Part shown: one piece after another, positions 8,685-16,820 of the stretch
Layout: the number at the start of each line of letters is the position of its first letter
How positions within the stretch are numbered: position 1 is the stretch's first letter
Assembly: GCA_019308905.1 (NCBI GenBank)
Contig: JAFDHF010000022.1
Coordinates: forward strand, 1 to 50,970
Direction of reading: 5' to 3'
Length of the DNA stretch: 50,970 nucleotides
Origin: Deltaproteobacteria bacterium
GTDB lineage: Bacteria > Desulfobacterota > BSN033 > WVXP01
Position numbers and translations under genes: made by a program
Notes under the pieces: model-generated
What the model saw: the letters and a program-made list of their open reading frames with translations, nothing else
Told to the model about the DNA's origin: nothing
The model's database searches: none

Positions 8685-10136
8685 CTATGCATACTTCCTG
8701 TCTGCCCTCGCAATGATGGCCTTGAGCTCTCGGACCTTCTCCTCCTCCATGGGAGGGGCCTGGTGGGTCTCAAGGATCTGATGGACCCTGTCCCTGACTC
8801 TTTCGGCCATGGTCTTGCGCCCGGCCTTGTCCCAGTCTTCCAGGTTGCTCCGGTCGATCAGGCGGGGCATCCAGATCTCCTCCTTGAAATGGGAGATGGT
8901 GTGGTCATCGTCCAGGAAATGTCCGCCCGGCCCCACCCGGGAGATGACGTCCAGTGCAAGGGTGTCCTGGTTGACTGAAATACCGTTCAAGATTCTCTTG
9001 ACCATGGAGATCGCCTCATCCGCAAGGACCAGCATATCGAGAGACCCCAGAAGACCGGATTCCAGATACCCCACATCGTGGATCAGGTTGGCCCCGGATT
9101 GGGCTGCCATGAGAATAGACAGGCCTGCCTCCAGACCTGCCTGCTCGTCGAGTGTCTTGGCGTCGCTGCAGCCCGCGGTCGAAAAAACCGGTATTCCCAG
9201 TCGCTTGGAAATATCCGTAAGGGCTGCATCCAGGAGCAGAAGCTCCGGAGCGCCATAGGAGAAAACCGTGGTTCTCATGTCGAGAGCCGTGAAGACACCT
9301 CCCATCACAAAGGGAGCCCCGGCCTTCCTGAGCTGTGAGACGACGAGTCCTGTCAGGGTGTCGGCCAGCCCTTCCACCAGAAGGCCTGCCAGGGTTACCG
9401 GGGCCGTACCCCCGGCGCTTGGAGCAGGGACATAGACGATAGGGATATCCCTTTCGGCGGCGATGGTCACCTTTTCAACCGCTTCCCTGGAATGGACAAG
9501 GGGTGAGCTCGGCTCGGCATAGATGGCGAAGAGCGGGTTCTGCCTGAAGTTCTCCTCTCCCCCGACGATTACACTTGCCATCTCGAACTGATCGATCAGC
9601 CCCCGGCCGTCCACTGCCGTGATCACGAGTGGTTTCGTCGTGCCCGTGGCCATTGCCAGGAACTGGTGTCGGTCGTAAGATCTGGAGGGGACGTCGGAGA
9701 CCAGGCCGAGGGACATGAAGAAATCGATGTTTGGAAGAGCGTCGGCCACCCGTGCGGCATTTACGACGTCCCCGAAAACCGTCTTTCTCCGCCTCCCCGT
9801 ATCAGGATCGATGAAAAAGGGACAATCAGAACCCGTACCGAAATGGATTCTATCCTTCTCGAGAACCACACTCCTCTTGCCGTCCCGGCGGGCAAGGACA
9901 ATCCGGCCGGGTGCAGTGTTGAGGGCTTTTTTCACCATGAAGGAGGGTATTTTTACGAGAATCCCGTCTCCGGTTTGGGCCCCGCCCCCCTTGAGCAGTT
10001 CCACGGTTTCTTCATCATGGATCTTGACGCCCACCCTTTCCAGGATTTCGAGGCTCCCGCTGATGATCTCCTCGATCTGGTCTTCTGAAAGGACCTGAAA
10101 ACGGGGCGTCACGTTCTCCGTATAATTGACCCTCAT
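8685..10136 (-). CDS. MttB-family (trimethylamine methyltransferase superfamily) methyltransferase #1
   Basis: 483 residues without an in-frame amber codon, so it is a non-pyrrolysine member of the MttB superfamily (COG5598 type). Known members of this kind are corrinoid-dependent methyltransferases for glycine betaine (MtgB), proline betaine (MtpB), carnitine (MtcB) and butyrobetaine. The start MRVNYTENVTPRFQVLSEDQ and the barrel segments EQAGLEAGLSILMAAQSGAN, DVGYLESGLLGSL and RVGPGGHFLDDDHT match MttB#3 closely. A strong AGGAGGAG ribosome site fixes the start. It precedes proline racemase#1 and is driven by the promoter at 10220-10225. A proline-betaine-type substrate is inferred from the neighbours; no corrinoid protein is encoded nearby. 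Confidence 0.85.
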   Translation of the reverse strand: MRVNYTENVTPRFQVLSEDQIEEIISGSLEILERVGVKIHDEETVELLKGGGAQTGDGILVKIPSFMVKKALNTAPGRIVLARRDGKRSVVLEKDRIHFGTGSDCPFFIDPDTGRRRKTVFGDVVNAARVADALPNIDFFMSLGLVSDVPSRSYDRHQFLAMATGTTKPLVITAVDGRGLIDQFEMASVIVGGEENFRQNPLFAIYAEPSSPLVHSREAVEKVTIAAERDIPIVYVPAPSAGGTAPVTLAGLLVEGLADTLTGLVVSQLRKAGAPFVMGGVFTALDMRTTVFSYGAPELLLLDAALTDISKRLGIPVFSTAGCSDAKTLDEQAGLEAGLSILMAAQSGANLIHDVGYLESGLLGSLDMLVLADEAISMVKRILNGISVNQDTLALDVISRVGPGGHFLDDDHTISHFKEEIWMPRLIDRSNLEDWDKAGRKTMAERVRDRVHQILETHQAPPMEEEKVRELKAIIARADRKYA

Positions 10137-10219
10137 CTCCGCTTCTCCTCCTGTTGTTGGTTTCAGAAATCAGAGACGGCACGGAACCGACTGAGACTCT
10201 GGCCATCGAATTCCCAGGT

Positions 10220-10262
10220 ATTATACCACGGTCTTTCAAAACCCGCTTTGCCTGAAAGACCG
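10220..10262 (-). promoter_or_regulatory. Extended -10 promoter with 10-bp inverted repeat, upstream of MttB#1
   Basis: On the minus strand a perfect TATAAT (10220-10225) is preceded by TGG, an extended -10, with no good -35. Directly upstream sits a perfect inverted repeat CGGTCTTTCA (10229-10238) / TGAAAGACCG (10253-10262) with a 14-base gap. Its position where the -35 should be suggests an activator or repressor site. It could also fold as a hairpin ending the upstream gene's transcript, but no T-run follows. Confidence 0.65.
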
Positions 10263-10363
10263 TGAGGCCCGTAGGCTTGGATCGCAAACCTGTGAGGATC
10301 GCCAAGAATGTCAAGGTCCTCGCTTGGGAGGTCTAAAATGCAGGTTTCCACCAGCCCGAATGG

Positions 10364-11149
10364 CTATTGGCGTTCAAGGCGGGGCTCGCCGAGCCTGACA
10401 ATCACGGAATTCAACGCGTTCAAAAATGCCTCGTATCCGCCCAGCCTGCGGATCTCTGCCAGGGCCTGCTCGTTGAGACCTCCCGGCGTGGTCGCCCCGG
10501 CTAACAGCTCGGAGAAGTCCCCGTCAGACACTTCCGTCGCGAGAACCGAGAGGGCATGGAACATCGATGCGGTGTACGGCCCGGCGATCTGCCTGTCGAC
10601 GCCGGCACGTGCCGCCCATCGGGTCGCCTCCTCGATGAGGGCGTAGAAGGGGGCGATAAGAGCAGTAAGGGCCCAGAGGACGTTGAGGTGCTCTTCGTTG
10701 GCAACCGCGATCGGCTTGCCGGTCCTGCCAAAAAGCTCGAACACAACGGGATTTTCGGGATAAAGCAGGATCGGCCCCAGATGCCGGGCCACTGGCGGCA
10801 ACGGGACGGCCCTTGCCACGTCCCTTGCCGGAGCGACGAGTCGTCTCACCTGGTCGATGGGTGTGAGGGCGATCAGAGAGACGACCGTCTGGTCTGACCG
10901 GAAGCGGATCTCCCTCAACACACCGGATGCTATTTGTGGGAGCACGGCGAGGAAGACGCAGTCAGTCCCATCCACCACGGCCTGGTTGTCCGGCGCGACC
11001 TCAACCTGCAAGAACCTTGCTGCAAGCCCCGCCGCCTTCTCGGGATTCCGGGGCGACACGAGGATCCTTGCGGGCGGCTTCTCAGCCGTGCACAGCCCCT
11101 CGACAAGGGCACATGTAATACTGCCTGTTCCGACAAAACCGAGCCGCAT
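10364..11149 (-). CDS. Pyrroline-5-carboxylate reductase-like protein (ProC/NAD(P)-binding)
   Basis: About 261 residues from the ATG at 11149. The N-terminus MRLGFVGTGSITCALVEGL is a Rossmann GxGxxx motif and the C-terminal part has AGATTPGGLNEQAL, the family's TTPGG signature. The longer open frame upstream has no homology. ProC reduces pyrroline-5-carboxylate to L-proline; relatives reduce other cyclic imines. It is the third gene after the DHDPS-family lyase and proline racemase#2 on the minus strand, though a 165-base gap precedes it. The divergence of the mid region from housekeeping ProC (many changes around residues 80-150) suggests a pathway-specific paralogue reducing a pyrroline carboxylate made by this locus (inference). 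Confidence 0.75.
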   Translation of the reverse strand: MRLGFVGTGSITCALVEGLCTAEKPPARILVSPRNPEKAAGLAARFLQVEVAPDNQAVVDGTDCVFLAVLPQIASGVLREIRFRSDQTVVSLIALTPIDQVRRLVAPARDVARAVPLPPVARHLGPILLYPENPVVFELFGRTGKPIAVANEEHLNVLWALTALIAPFYALIEEATRWAARAGVDRQIAGPYTASMFHALSVLATEVSDGDFSELLAGATTPGGLNEQALAEIRRLGGYEAFLNALNSVIVRLGEPRLERQ

Positions 11150-11314
11150 TGCGTCTTTTTCCTCGCCGGGACGTTCAATCTGTTCGAATCGTTCGATCGT
11201 CCTTTCTTGCAGCACTCGTTCGAATCGGACCGGCTAACGAATTATTCTCGCGGTCCAGTGAACGAGGCTCGCCGTCCTTATCGAACAGGGGCACCATCTA
11301 ACCACTCTTTTCTC

Positions 11315-12322
11315 TCACCCCAGGAGGAACCCGTTTCTATGGGGATCGTCCGGGTCGATCAGGAGCTGATTGATACCGGTGATGTGGGCGCTGCCGGTGA
11401 CTTCGGGGATCACGGCAGGGTAGGGGCCCACTCGGGTCTCTTCGACTACCCTAGCCCTAAAGAGGCTTCCGATGATGCTCTCGTGGACGAATTCCTCGTT
11501 GAGTTTCAATTCGCCTTTGGCATAGAGGGTCGCGACCTTTGCCGAAGTGCCCGTCCCGCAAGGTGAGCGGTCGATTCCGCTGTCGGCGAAGAAGACCGCG
11601 TTCTTGACATGAGCGTCCGCCGCGGTCGGCTCCCCGTAGAACTCCACGTGGGTGCATGAGTTGACAAAGTCCTTTTCCGGGTGCTGGATCCTGACCTGGG
11701 CATTGACGGCGTCCCGGATCATTCTGCCCTTTTCAATGAGTCTCCCCGCATTCTCGGGGCGGATCTCCACGCCCGCAGAGGCGGCCGGGACTATGGCATA
11801 AGGATTCCCCCCGTAGGAGACGTCCATCTTGATCTTTCCCAGCCCGGGCACGTCGACTTCCACGTCCCGGGCAAAGACAAAGGAGGCGATGTTTCTGAAG
11901 GTGACCGCCTTGGCCACCCCATCCTCCACATCCACCCTGACCCGGGTCAAGCCCGCCGGCGTATCCAGGGTGATGTGGGTCACCGGTTCCTCTACCTCGA
12001 CCATTCCCGTCTCCACCAGGGCGGTACACACTCCGATCGTATCGTGGCCGCACATGGGCAGGTACCCCCCGGTTTCGATGAATACGACACCGATATCCGC
12101 CTCGGGATGGGTGGGTTCAGTCAGGATGGCGCCCGACATGACACTGTGGCCCCGGGGTTCGAACATCAACGCAGTCCGAATCCAGTCCATGTGATCTCTC
12201 AGGTACTTCATCTTCTCGACTACGGTCCTGCCCGGGATATGGGGCAGGCCTCCGATGATGGTCCTGGTGGGCTCTCCACCCGTATGGGTGTCTATTGCCG
12301 AGAAGATCCGCCCCACTCTCAT
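11315..12322 (-). CDS. Proline racemase/4-hydroxyproline epimerase family protein #2
   Basis: 335 residues. Both catalytic Cys are present: C91 in PMCGHDTIG and C255 in DRSPCGTGTSA. Other family marks are DTHTGGEPTR near the start and DVSYGGNPYAIV near residue 170. As for #1, Cys/Cys argues for a racemase or epimerase and against trans-3-hydroxyproline dehydratase. It follows the DHDPS-family gene by about 30 bases. In aerobic hydroxyproline degraders 4-hydroxyproline 2-epimerase is encoded beside a DHDPS-family deaminase and a D-hydroxyproline dehydrogenase, so 4-hydroxyproline 2-epimerase is the best guess for this copy. The two paralogues differ widely in sequence, which suggests distinct substrates. 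Confidence 0.88.
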   Translation of the reverse strand: MRVGRIFSAIDTHTGGEPTRTIIGGLPHIPGRTVVEKMKYLRDHMDWIRTALMFEPRGHSVMSGAILTEPTHPEADIGVVFIETGGYLPMCGHDTIGVCTALVETGMVEVEEPVTHITLDTPAGLTRVRVDVEDGVAKAVTFRNIASFVFARDVEVDVPGLGKIKMDVSYGGNPYAIVPAASAGVEIRPENAGRLIEKGRMIRDAVNAQVRIQHPEKDFVNSCTHVEFYGEPTAADAHVKNAVFFADSGIDRSPCGTGTSAKVATLYAKGELKLNEEFVHESIIGSLFRARVVEETRVGPYPAVIPEVTGSAHITGINQLLIDPDDPHRNGFLLG

Positions 12323-12353
12323 GGCTGATGCCTCCTCTCTGTTTCGGCTTCAA

Positions 12354-13235
12354 TCAGATGCCGAGAGGCTTCAGGGCCTCCTTCAGTTCCGCCATCTCGG
12401 AGTCGGTGAGAGGCAGGACAGGTTTGCGGCAAGGCCCCACTTTTCTACCCGACAGATTGGTTGCGGCCTTGACCGCGGCGTTGTAAACATGGGTCAGGAA
12501 AAACAGGTTGGCCGGGAACATCCGTTTCCAGAGGGCCGTTGCCTCCACGAGCTTTCCGGAGACGACGAGATCGTAAAGCTCCACAGACTCCTTGGGCATG
12601 GCGTTGGTGGCCCCCCATACGCAGCCGGGGCATCCTGCCACGAGGCTGAAGTAGGTGATGCCGTCACCCCCGTTGAAAACCCCGGCCCTGTCGCCCGCCA
12701 CGGCGAGCAACTCCTGGATCCGCACGAGGTCGTTCATGCTGTCCTTTATGTACCGGACGTTATCGATCTCGAGGAGGCGCTTGAACAGAGCAGGCGTGAC
12801 GTCAAAACCCGAACATTCCGGGATGTTGTAGACCATGATGGGGGTATTGATGGCTTCTGATATCTTTTCGAAGTGATAGTACACGCCGTCGTCGTTTGGT
12901 CCCTCGAAGTAGGGCGGCAGGATAAGGAGCGCGTCGGCTCCCACCCCTTCGGCGTGCTTGGCGAACTCGATGGCATCCGCGGTATTGATCGCCGATGTCT
13001 GGACCATGAAACCGGCGCGGCCGTCGATATGCTTGGAGGCGATCTCGGCGATTCGTTTTCTCTCTTCGGGCCGCAGGTAGGCAAACTCGCCGGTACCGCC
13101 ACACACGAGAATTATGTGGACACCAGCCTCGAGCATTGAGTCCATGTGGTTTCTCAGGGCTGTCTCATCAAGCTTCTCGCCGCTCTCATCAAAGGGTGTA
13201 CACAGTGCTACGCAGACTCCTTTCAGTTCCTTCAT
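12354..13235 (-). CDS. DHDPS/N-acetylneuraminate lyase family protein, candidate pyrroline-hydroxycarboxylate deaminase
   Basis: 293 residues from the ATG at 13235, which has a textbook AAAGGAGG ribosome site; the longer frame upstream is not used. The class I lyase features are visible: GGTGEFAYL near residue 48, YNIPE with the catalytic Tyr near 138, and the Schiff-base Lys in YIKDSMND near 167. Family members include dihydrodipicolinate synthase, keto-deoxy sugar acid dehydratases/aldolases and pyrroline-4-hydroxy-2-carboxylate deaminase of the hydroxyproline pathway, which yields alpha-ketoglutarate semialdehyde. Adjacency to a proline racemase/epimerase favours the last, but a keto-deoxy-pentonate dehydratase partner for the IlvD-family protein at 25534 is an alternative. 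Confidence 0.8.
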   Translation of the reverse strand: MKELKGVCVALCTPFDESGEKLDETALRNHMDSMLEAGVHIILVCGGTGEFAYLRPEERKRIAEIASKHIDGRAGFMVQTSAINTADAIEFAKHAEGVGADALLILPPYFEGPNDDGVYYHFEKISEAINTPIMVYNIPECSGFDVTPALFKRLLEIDNVRYIKDSMNDLVRIQELLAVAGDRAGVFNGGDGITYFSLVAGCPGCVWGATNAMPKESVELYDLVVSGKLVEATALWKRMFPANLFFLTHVYNAAVKAATNLSGRKVGPCRKPVLPLTDSEMAELKEALKPLGI

Positions 13236-13278
13236 GATAACCTCCTTTTGGTGCTGTTGGGTTTGTATTGGATACTGA

Positions 13279-13300
13279 TCTGTTCGATACAGACTGTCAA
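13279..13300 (-). promoter_or_regulatory. Candidate promoter with palindrome in spacer, upstream of DHDPS-family gene
   Basis: On the minus strand a perfect -35 TTGACA lies at 13295-13300. Within the following spacer is a 15-base palindrome TCTGT-N5-ACAGA (13279-13293), a likely operator. The -10 is poor (CAGTAT), which would suit an activated or tightly repressed promoter. It would drive DHDPS-family lyase, racemase#2 and the P5C reductase-like gene. Confidence 0.5.
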
Positions 13301-13342
13301 ATCCCGGGTTTTTTGGGTCCCAGGAACCTCCGGCGAAAATTC

Positions 13343-14110
13343 TCACCTACTCACAGAGCTTTCCTCCCCGCTGAGGTGTTGGGTCACCTTGCTCAGGAAC
13401 CTCTTGGTTCGTTCCATTCGCGGTTTGAGCAGCAGGATATCCGGCGGTCCCTCTTCGACGATTACACCGCCGTCCATGAAGATCACCCGATCGGCCACCT
13501 TGCGGGCGAAGAGTATTTCATGAGTTACAAAGATAATCGTGATCTCCTTTTCCTTGGAGAGCTTCTCCACCACGTCCAGGACCTCCCCGGTCAGTTCCGG
13601 GTCAAGGGCAGAAGTGATTTCGTCCAGCAAGAGGACTTCGGGTTCCATGACGAGTGCCCTGGCGATGGCGACCCTCTGCTGCTGTCCCCCGGAAAGCTGC
13701 GAGGGGTAGTTGTCGATCTTGTCGGACAGCCCCACCTTGTCAAGGACACTCAACGTCCTCTGTCTTGCCTCTTCAGGATCGAGATGGAGTACGATCCTGA
13801 GGGCCAACTCCACGTTTTCATATGCCGTGTAGTGGGGAAACAGGTTGAACTGCTGGAACACGATGCCGATTTTCTGTCTGATTCTACGCAGCGTCTTGCG
13901 GTTGGAGTTCACGATGGAGGTTCCTCCAACGACTATGTCTCCGCTCTGGATCGGTTCCAGTGCGTTGAGACAGAAAAGCAGCGTGGACTTCCCGCATCCA
14001 CTGGGTCCGATGACGATGAGCTTTTCGCCCGCCCCCACGGTCAAGTCGAGGTCCTTCAGCACATGGAGCTTTCCGAAATACTTGTTGACTTTCTTGACCT
14101 CAATTTTCAT
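13343..14110 (-). CDS. Polar amino acid ABC transporter ATP-binding protein (GlnQ/HisP family)
   Basis: 255 residues, cytoplasmic ATPase of the PAAT family. Walker A is GPSGCGKST near residue 36, the Q-loop is VFQQFNLFPHYT, the signature LSGGQQQRVAIARAL and Walker B VLLLDEITSALDPEL. The family usually reads LLFDEPTSALDPE; here the Pro after DE is Ile, a small oddity. It is the distal gene of the minus-strand unit SBP-permease-permease-ATPase. The ligand is unknown; neighbours point to proline, hydroxyproline or a derivative. Confidence 0.92.
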   Translation of the reverse strand: MKIEVKKVNKYFGKLHVLKDLDLTVGAGEKLIVIGPSGCGKSTLLFCLNALEPIQSGDIVVGGTSIVNSNRKTLRRIRQKIGIVFQQFNLFPHYTAYENVELALRIVLHLDPEEARQRTLSVLDKVGLSDKIDNYPSQLSGGQQQRVAIARALVMEPEVLLLDEITSALDPELTGEVLDVVEKLSKEKEITIIFVTHEILFARKVADRVIFMDGGVIVEEGPPDILLLKPRMERTKRFLSKVTQHLSGEESSVSR

Positions 14111-14117
14111 GCAAGCC

Positions 14118-14825
14118 TCATCCTCTCTTCCTCAGTCGGGCTTCGACCCGCTGGCTGAACTTGGATATGGGGAAGCAGATCACAAAATAGATCGCCGCCG
14201 CCATGAACCAGGGAGGAAGAGGATCCAGAGTTCTGCGGCCGATGATACCGGCGGAAAATGCCAGCTCTATAAACCCTATGGTTGAGACCAGAGAGGTGTC
14301 CTTGATTACTCCGAGACATATTCCGATGTAGGGAGGAATCATGATCCTTATCGCCTGGGGGAAGACGACATACCGGAGGGTCTGAAAGTAGCTCATCCCG
14401 AGACTCTGCCCTCCCCACCACTGGGTCTTGTCTATGGCCTCGAGACCCGATCGGACCGCCTCGCTCACATAGGCTCCCTGGTACAAGGCCAGAGTGGCAA
14501 TGCCCGCGAAAAAGACGGAGGTTTCGATTCCCGTGAGCGGGGGTACCGCATAGTAGACCATGTAGACCTGCAGGAGGAGAGGAGTCCCCCTGATGACGTC
14601 TACGTAAAGAGCCGTGAGCCCCCAGAGAAAGGGATTTCTCTTTACGATCCTTGAGGACCTGATCCAGCCGACGACAGCCCCGATGCAAGAGCCTATGCCG
14701 ATCGCCCCCGCCGAAAGACCGAGGGTAATCACCGCCCCCTTGAGGAGGTACCATATATCATAGGGCGACAGGTGAAGCAAGCTCTTCGTAAGGGTTGCCA
14801 AATCCAACTTATCCGTCCCTTCCAC
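14118..14825 (-). CDS. Polar amino acid ABC transporter permease (HisM/GlnP family) A
   Basis: 235 residues with about five membrane segments. The EAA loop is seen as EAVRSGLEAIDKTQWWGGQSLGMS near residues 120-144. The DVIRGTPLLLQVYMVYY segment near residue 75 is the family signature. It begins 46 bases after permease B and ends seven bases before the ATPase start, so it is co-transcribed. It should form a heterodimer with the next permease. Confidence 0.92.
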   Translation of the reverse strand: MEGTDKLDLATLTKSLLHLSPYDIWYLLKGAVITLGLSAGAIGIGSCIGAVVGWIRSSRIVKRNPFLWGLTALYVDVIRGTPLLLQVYMVYYAVPPLTGIETSVFFAGIATLALYQGAYVSEAVRSGLEAIDKTQWWGGQSLGMSYFQTLRYVVFPQAIRIMIPPYIGICLGVIKDTSLVSTIGFIELAFSAGIIGRRTLDPLPPWFMAAAIYFVICFPISKFSQRVEARLRKRG

Positions 14826-14871
14826 ATTCCGGCAGGTCCGTCAAGGAACGGATCCTACCGGAGATCAGCCG

Positions 14872-15540
14872 TCAAACGTATTTGTATTTGAAGATCCTCC
14901 TGTCGAGGAAATCGGAAAGAAGAACCACCCCTTTTGACAAGACGATGTAGATGATCACGACTACGATGTATGTCTCTATAGACCGAAACGTGTGGGCCTG
15001 CAGGTAGACAGCCTCGTAAGTGAGATCCCTGACTCCAATGATCATGGCCAGAGCAGAAGCCAGGATGGAGATGACGAACTGGTTGCAAAGGGCCGGGAAT
15101 ACGATCCCCATGGAAGGAACAATGACCACGTAACGGAAAACCTGCAGCCGGCTCATACCCAAAGATATTCCCGCTCTCCTCTGTTCTTCCTTGATCGCTT
15201 CAATCCCGGCCCTGATGATCTCTGTGAGGTAGCCGCCATTGTTTACACCCAGGGCGATGATAACGCACAGGAAAGGTGAAAGATCGACATGGAGTGCCCC
15301 AAGGCCGAAATACCACAGGTAGAGCTGCACCAGAAGGGGGGTGTTCCTGATGATTTCGACATACCAGGAAGACAGAAACCTGGCCGCGCCGTTCTTGGAG
15401 TTCCTGGAAACCGCCCCGATTGTTCCCAGAATGATCCCGATGGTGATTCCCAAAAGAGCGATCTGCAGGGTGGTAAGAGCCCCGCTCAGGAAGAGGTGCT
15501 TGTTCACCCATATGCTTCTGAAGTGGAAGACGTAGTCCAT
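14872..15540 (-). CDS. Polar amino acid ABC transporter permease (HisM/GlnP family) B
   Basis: 222 residues, hydrophobic. The signature YVEIIRNTPLLVQLYLWYFG lies near residue 60 and the EAA loop TEIIRAGIEAIKEEQRRAGI near 105-124, both typical of PAAT permeases. It follows the binding-protein gene by about 75 bases on the same strand. It differs clearly from permease A, so the pair is a normal two-subunit membrane channel. Confidence 0.92.
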   Translation of the reverse strand: MDYVFHFRSIWVNKHLFLSGALTTLQIALLGITIGIILGTIGAVSRNSKNGAARFLSSWYVEIIRNTPLLVQLYLWYFGLGALHVDLSPFLCVIIALGVNNGGYLTEIIRAGIEAIKEEQRRAGISLGMSRLQVFRYVVIVPSMGIVFPALCNQFVISILASALAMIIGVRDLTYEAVYLQAHTFRSIETYIVVVIIYIVLSKGVVLLSDFLDRRIFKYKYV

Positions 15541-15616
15541 CGGTTATCTCTGTTTCAGTGGGCCACCTGGGGTGCCGGCCCGTGAACAATCGACACCCCG
15601 GACGGCCATGCCTCGG

Positions 15617-16435
15617 CTATTCGTATGCCGGTTTGACGGGAATGTAGGGCATGTTAAATTCCTTGTGGAGTTGCTTTATTTTTCCTGTGATATGCATGTC
15701 CCAGAGCCAGGTGTTGATCCAGTGGAGCCAGGTGAAATCGCCGTGCCTGACTGCGAGCCCCGTCCATTCGTTGAAGTACCCGGGACGAACGATCTTGAAC
15801 TTTCCCGGGAACTTGGCCATGACCTCGCCGAACCAGATGTCTGTTTCGGCTATGGCATCGACCTTTTTCTGCTTCAAGGCAAGGAGCTGGTCTGCATTGC
15901 TGTCGTAGGAGATGTAGTCGATTTTGATCCCCTTGTCCTTGAAGTAGTTCAAGAAATAGATCTCAGGAGTCGTTCCTCTTACGGTACCGATTTTGTAATC
16001 CTTGCAGTCGTCGAGTGTCTTGATAGGGCTGTCTGCATGGGTCAGGACGAACATCGCTCCTCTTCTGTCCGGTATGGTAAAATCGACAGCCTTGGCCCTC
16101 TCCGTGGTTATTGTGAGACCGGCGCTGCTGACATCTATCCGCTTGGCCACAAGGGCCGGAATCCTGTTGGCCGAGACGGTCTCTATGATCTCGAGCTTCA
16201 CCCCCAGTGCCTTTGCCATCTCCTCGGCCAATCTCACGTTGAAACCCTTGGGGTTTCCCTTCTCGTCTCTCCATCCCAGGGGTGGAAAATCGAGCATGCA
16301 CCCGACCCTCAGGACGCCCCGTTTCTGTACTTCGTCCAGGAGGCTCTGGTGCTCGGCAGAAGCAATAGGGACCATCCCTGCTACCAAGAAGACAAGACAC
16401 AACAGACCGACCATTGTCCCGTGAAATCTTCTCAT
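15617..16435 (-). CDS. Polar amino acid ABC transporter substrate-binding protein
   Basis: 272 residues from the ATG at 16435, which has AAGGAGAAAGCG just before it; the longer open frame lacks a signal peptide at its start. A Sec signal peptide (MRRFHGTMVGLLCLVFLVAG, cut near ASA-EHQ) is followed by RGVLRVGCMLDFPPLGWRD, the family's N-terminal strand, and by VDFTIPDRRGAMFVL, part of the hinge and ligand pocket (SBP_bac_3). It heads the minus-strand operon and is divergent from the aconitase X genes, whose promoter region it shares. Confidence 0.9.
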   Translation of the reverse strand: MRRFHGTMVGLLCLVFLVAGMVPIASAEHQSLLDEVQKRGVLRVGCMLDFPPLGWRDEKGNPKGFNVRLAEEMAKALGVKLEIIETVSANRIPALVAKRIDVSSAGLTITTERAKAVDFTIPDRRGAMFVLTHADSPIKTLDDCKDYKIGTVRGTTPEIYFLNYFKDKGIKIDYISYDSNADQLLALKQKKVDAIAETDIWFGEVMAKFPGKFKIVRPGYFNEWTGLAVRHGDFTWLHWINTWLWDMHITGKIKQLHKEFNMPYIPVKPAYE

Positions 16436-16820
16436 CGCTTTCTCCTTTCTTATTCGGTTAATAGCCTTTGCCTTTTCCCAAAAAACCGGAACTATTCTCT
16501 GCTGCTCACCTCCTTTCTCCGGGGGTAAAGCCCCCCGTGTTTCTTGTGAGAAGGCGTAGCGGGGCATGGCTTCCTGGCGGTCGTCTTTGAAGAGCATCGC
16601 CCGGGTTCCCCCTGTTCCGTTTTCCTATAGCATGGGTCGATATTCGTTGTCAATCGGGTAATGGAGGAAGACCGGGGGCGCCGGTGTAAATATTGAACTA
16701 TTGAATCTTTTACGGTATGATCCCATATTGCCTCGGGTTCGATGCCCTTGCACGGGGGATTCCTTTTGCCTCTGCGCCGGGCCAGGGCGATATGGAAGGG
16801 CAGACGAGAAAGGGAGTTCC
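16436..16820. other. Divergent intergenic region, polar ABC operon / aconitase X
   Basis: 385 bases without a gene. It holds a strong plus-strand promoter at 16693-16721 and an operator-like palindrome overlapping its -35 (listed separately). Nothing else is recognised; the open frame entering aconitase X from 16701 has no homology before the ATG at 16821. Confidence 0.5.
16689..16721 (+). promoter_or_regulatory. Aconitase X promoter with operator related to the MttB#2 site
   Basis: TTGAAC (16693-16698), 17 bases, TATGAT (16716-16721): a good sigma-70-type promoter. Overlapping the -35 is AATATT-GAACTATTG-AATCTT (16689-16709), which matches the palindrome near the GntR gene (48413-48433) at 16 of 21 positions, including the core TTGANNTATTGAA. 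A shared regulator is likely (inference). Confidence 0.6.

Noticed and set aside
8685-10136. Pyrrolysine-type MttB with an internal amber codon
   Set aside because: All three complete MttB frames here run at full length (483-493 codons) without an in-frame TAG, so they are the non-pyrrolysine type.
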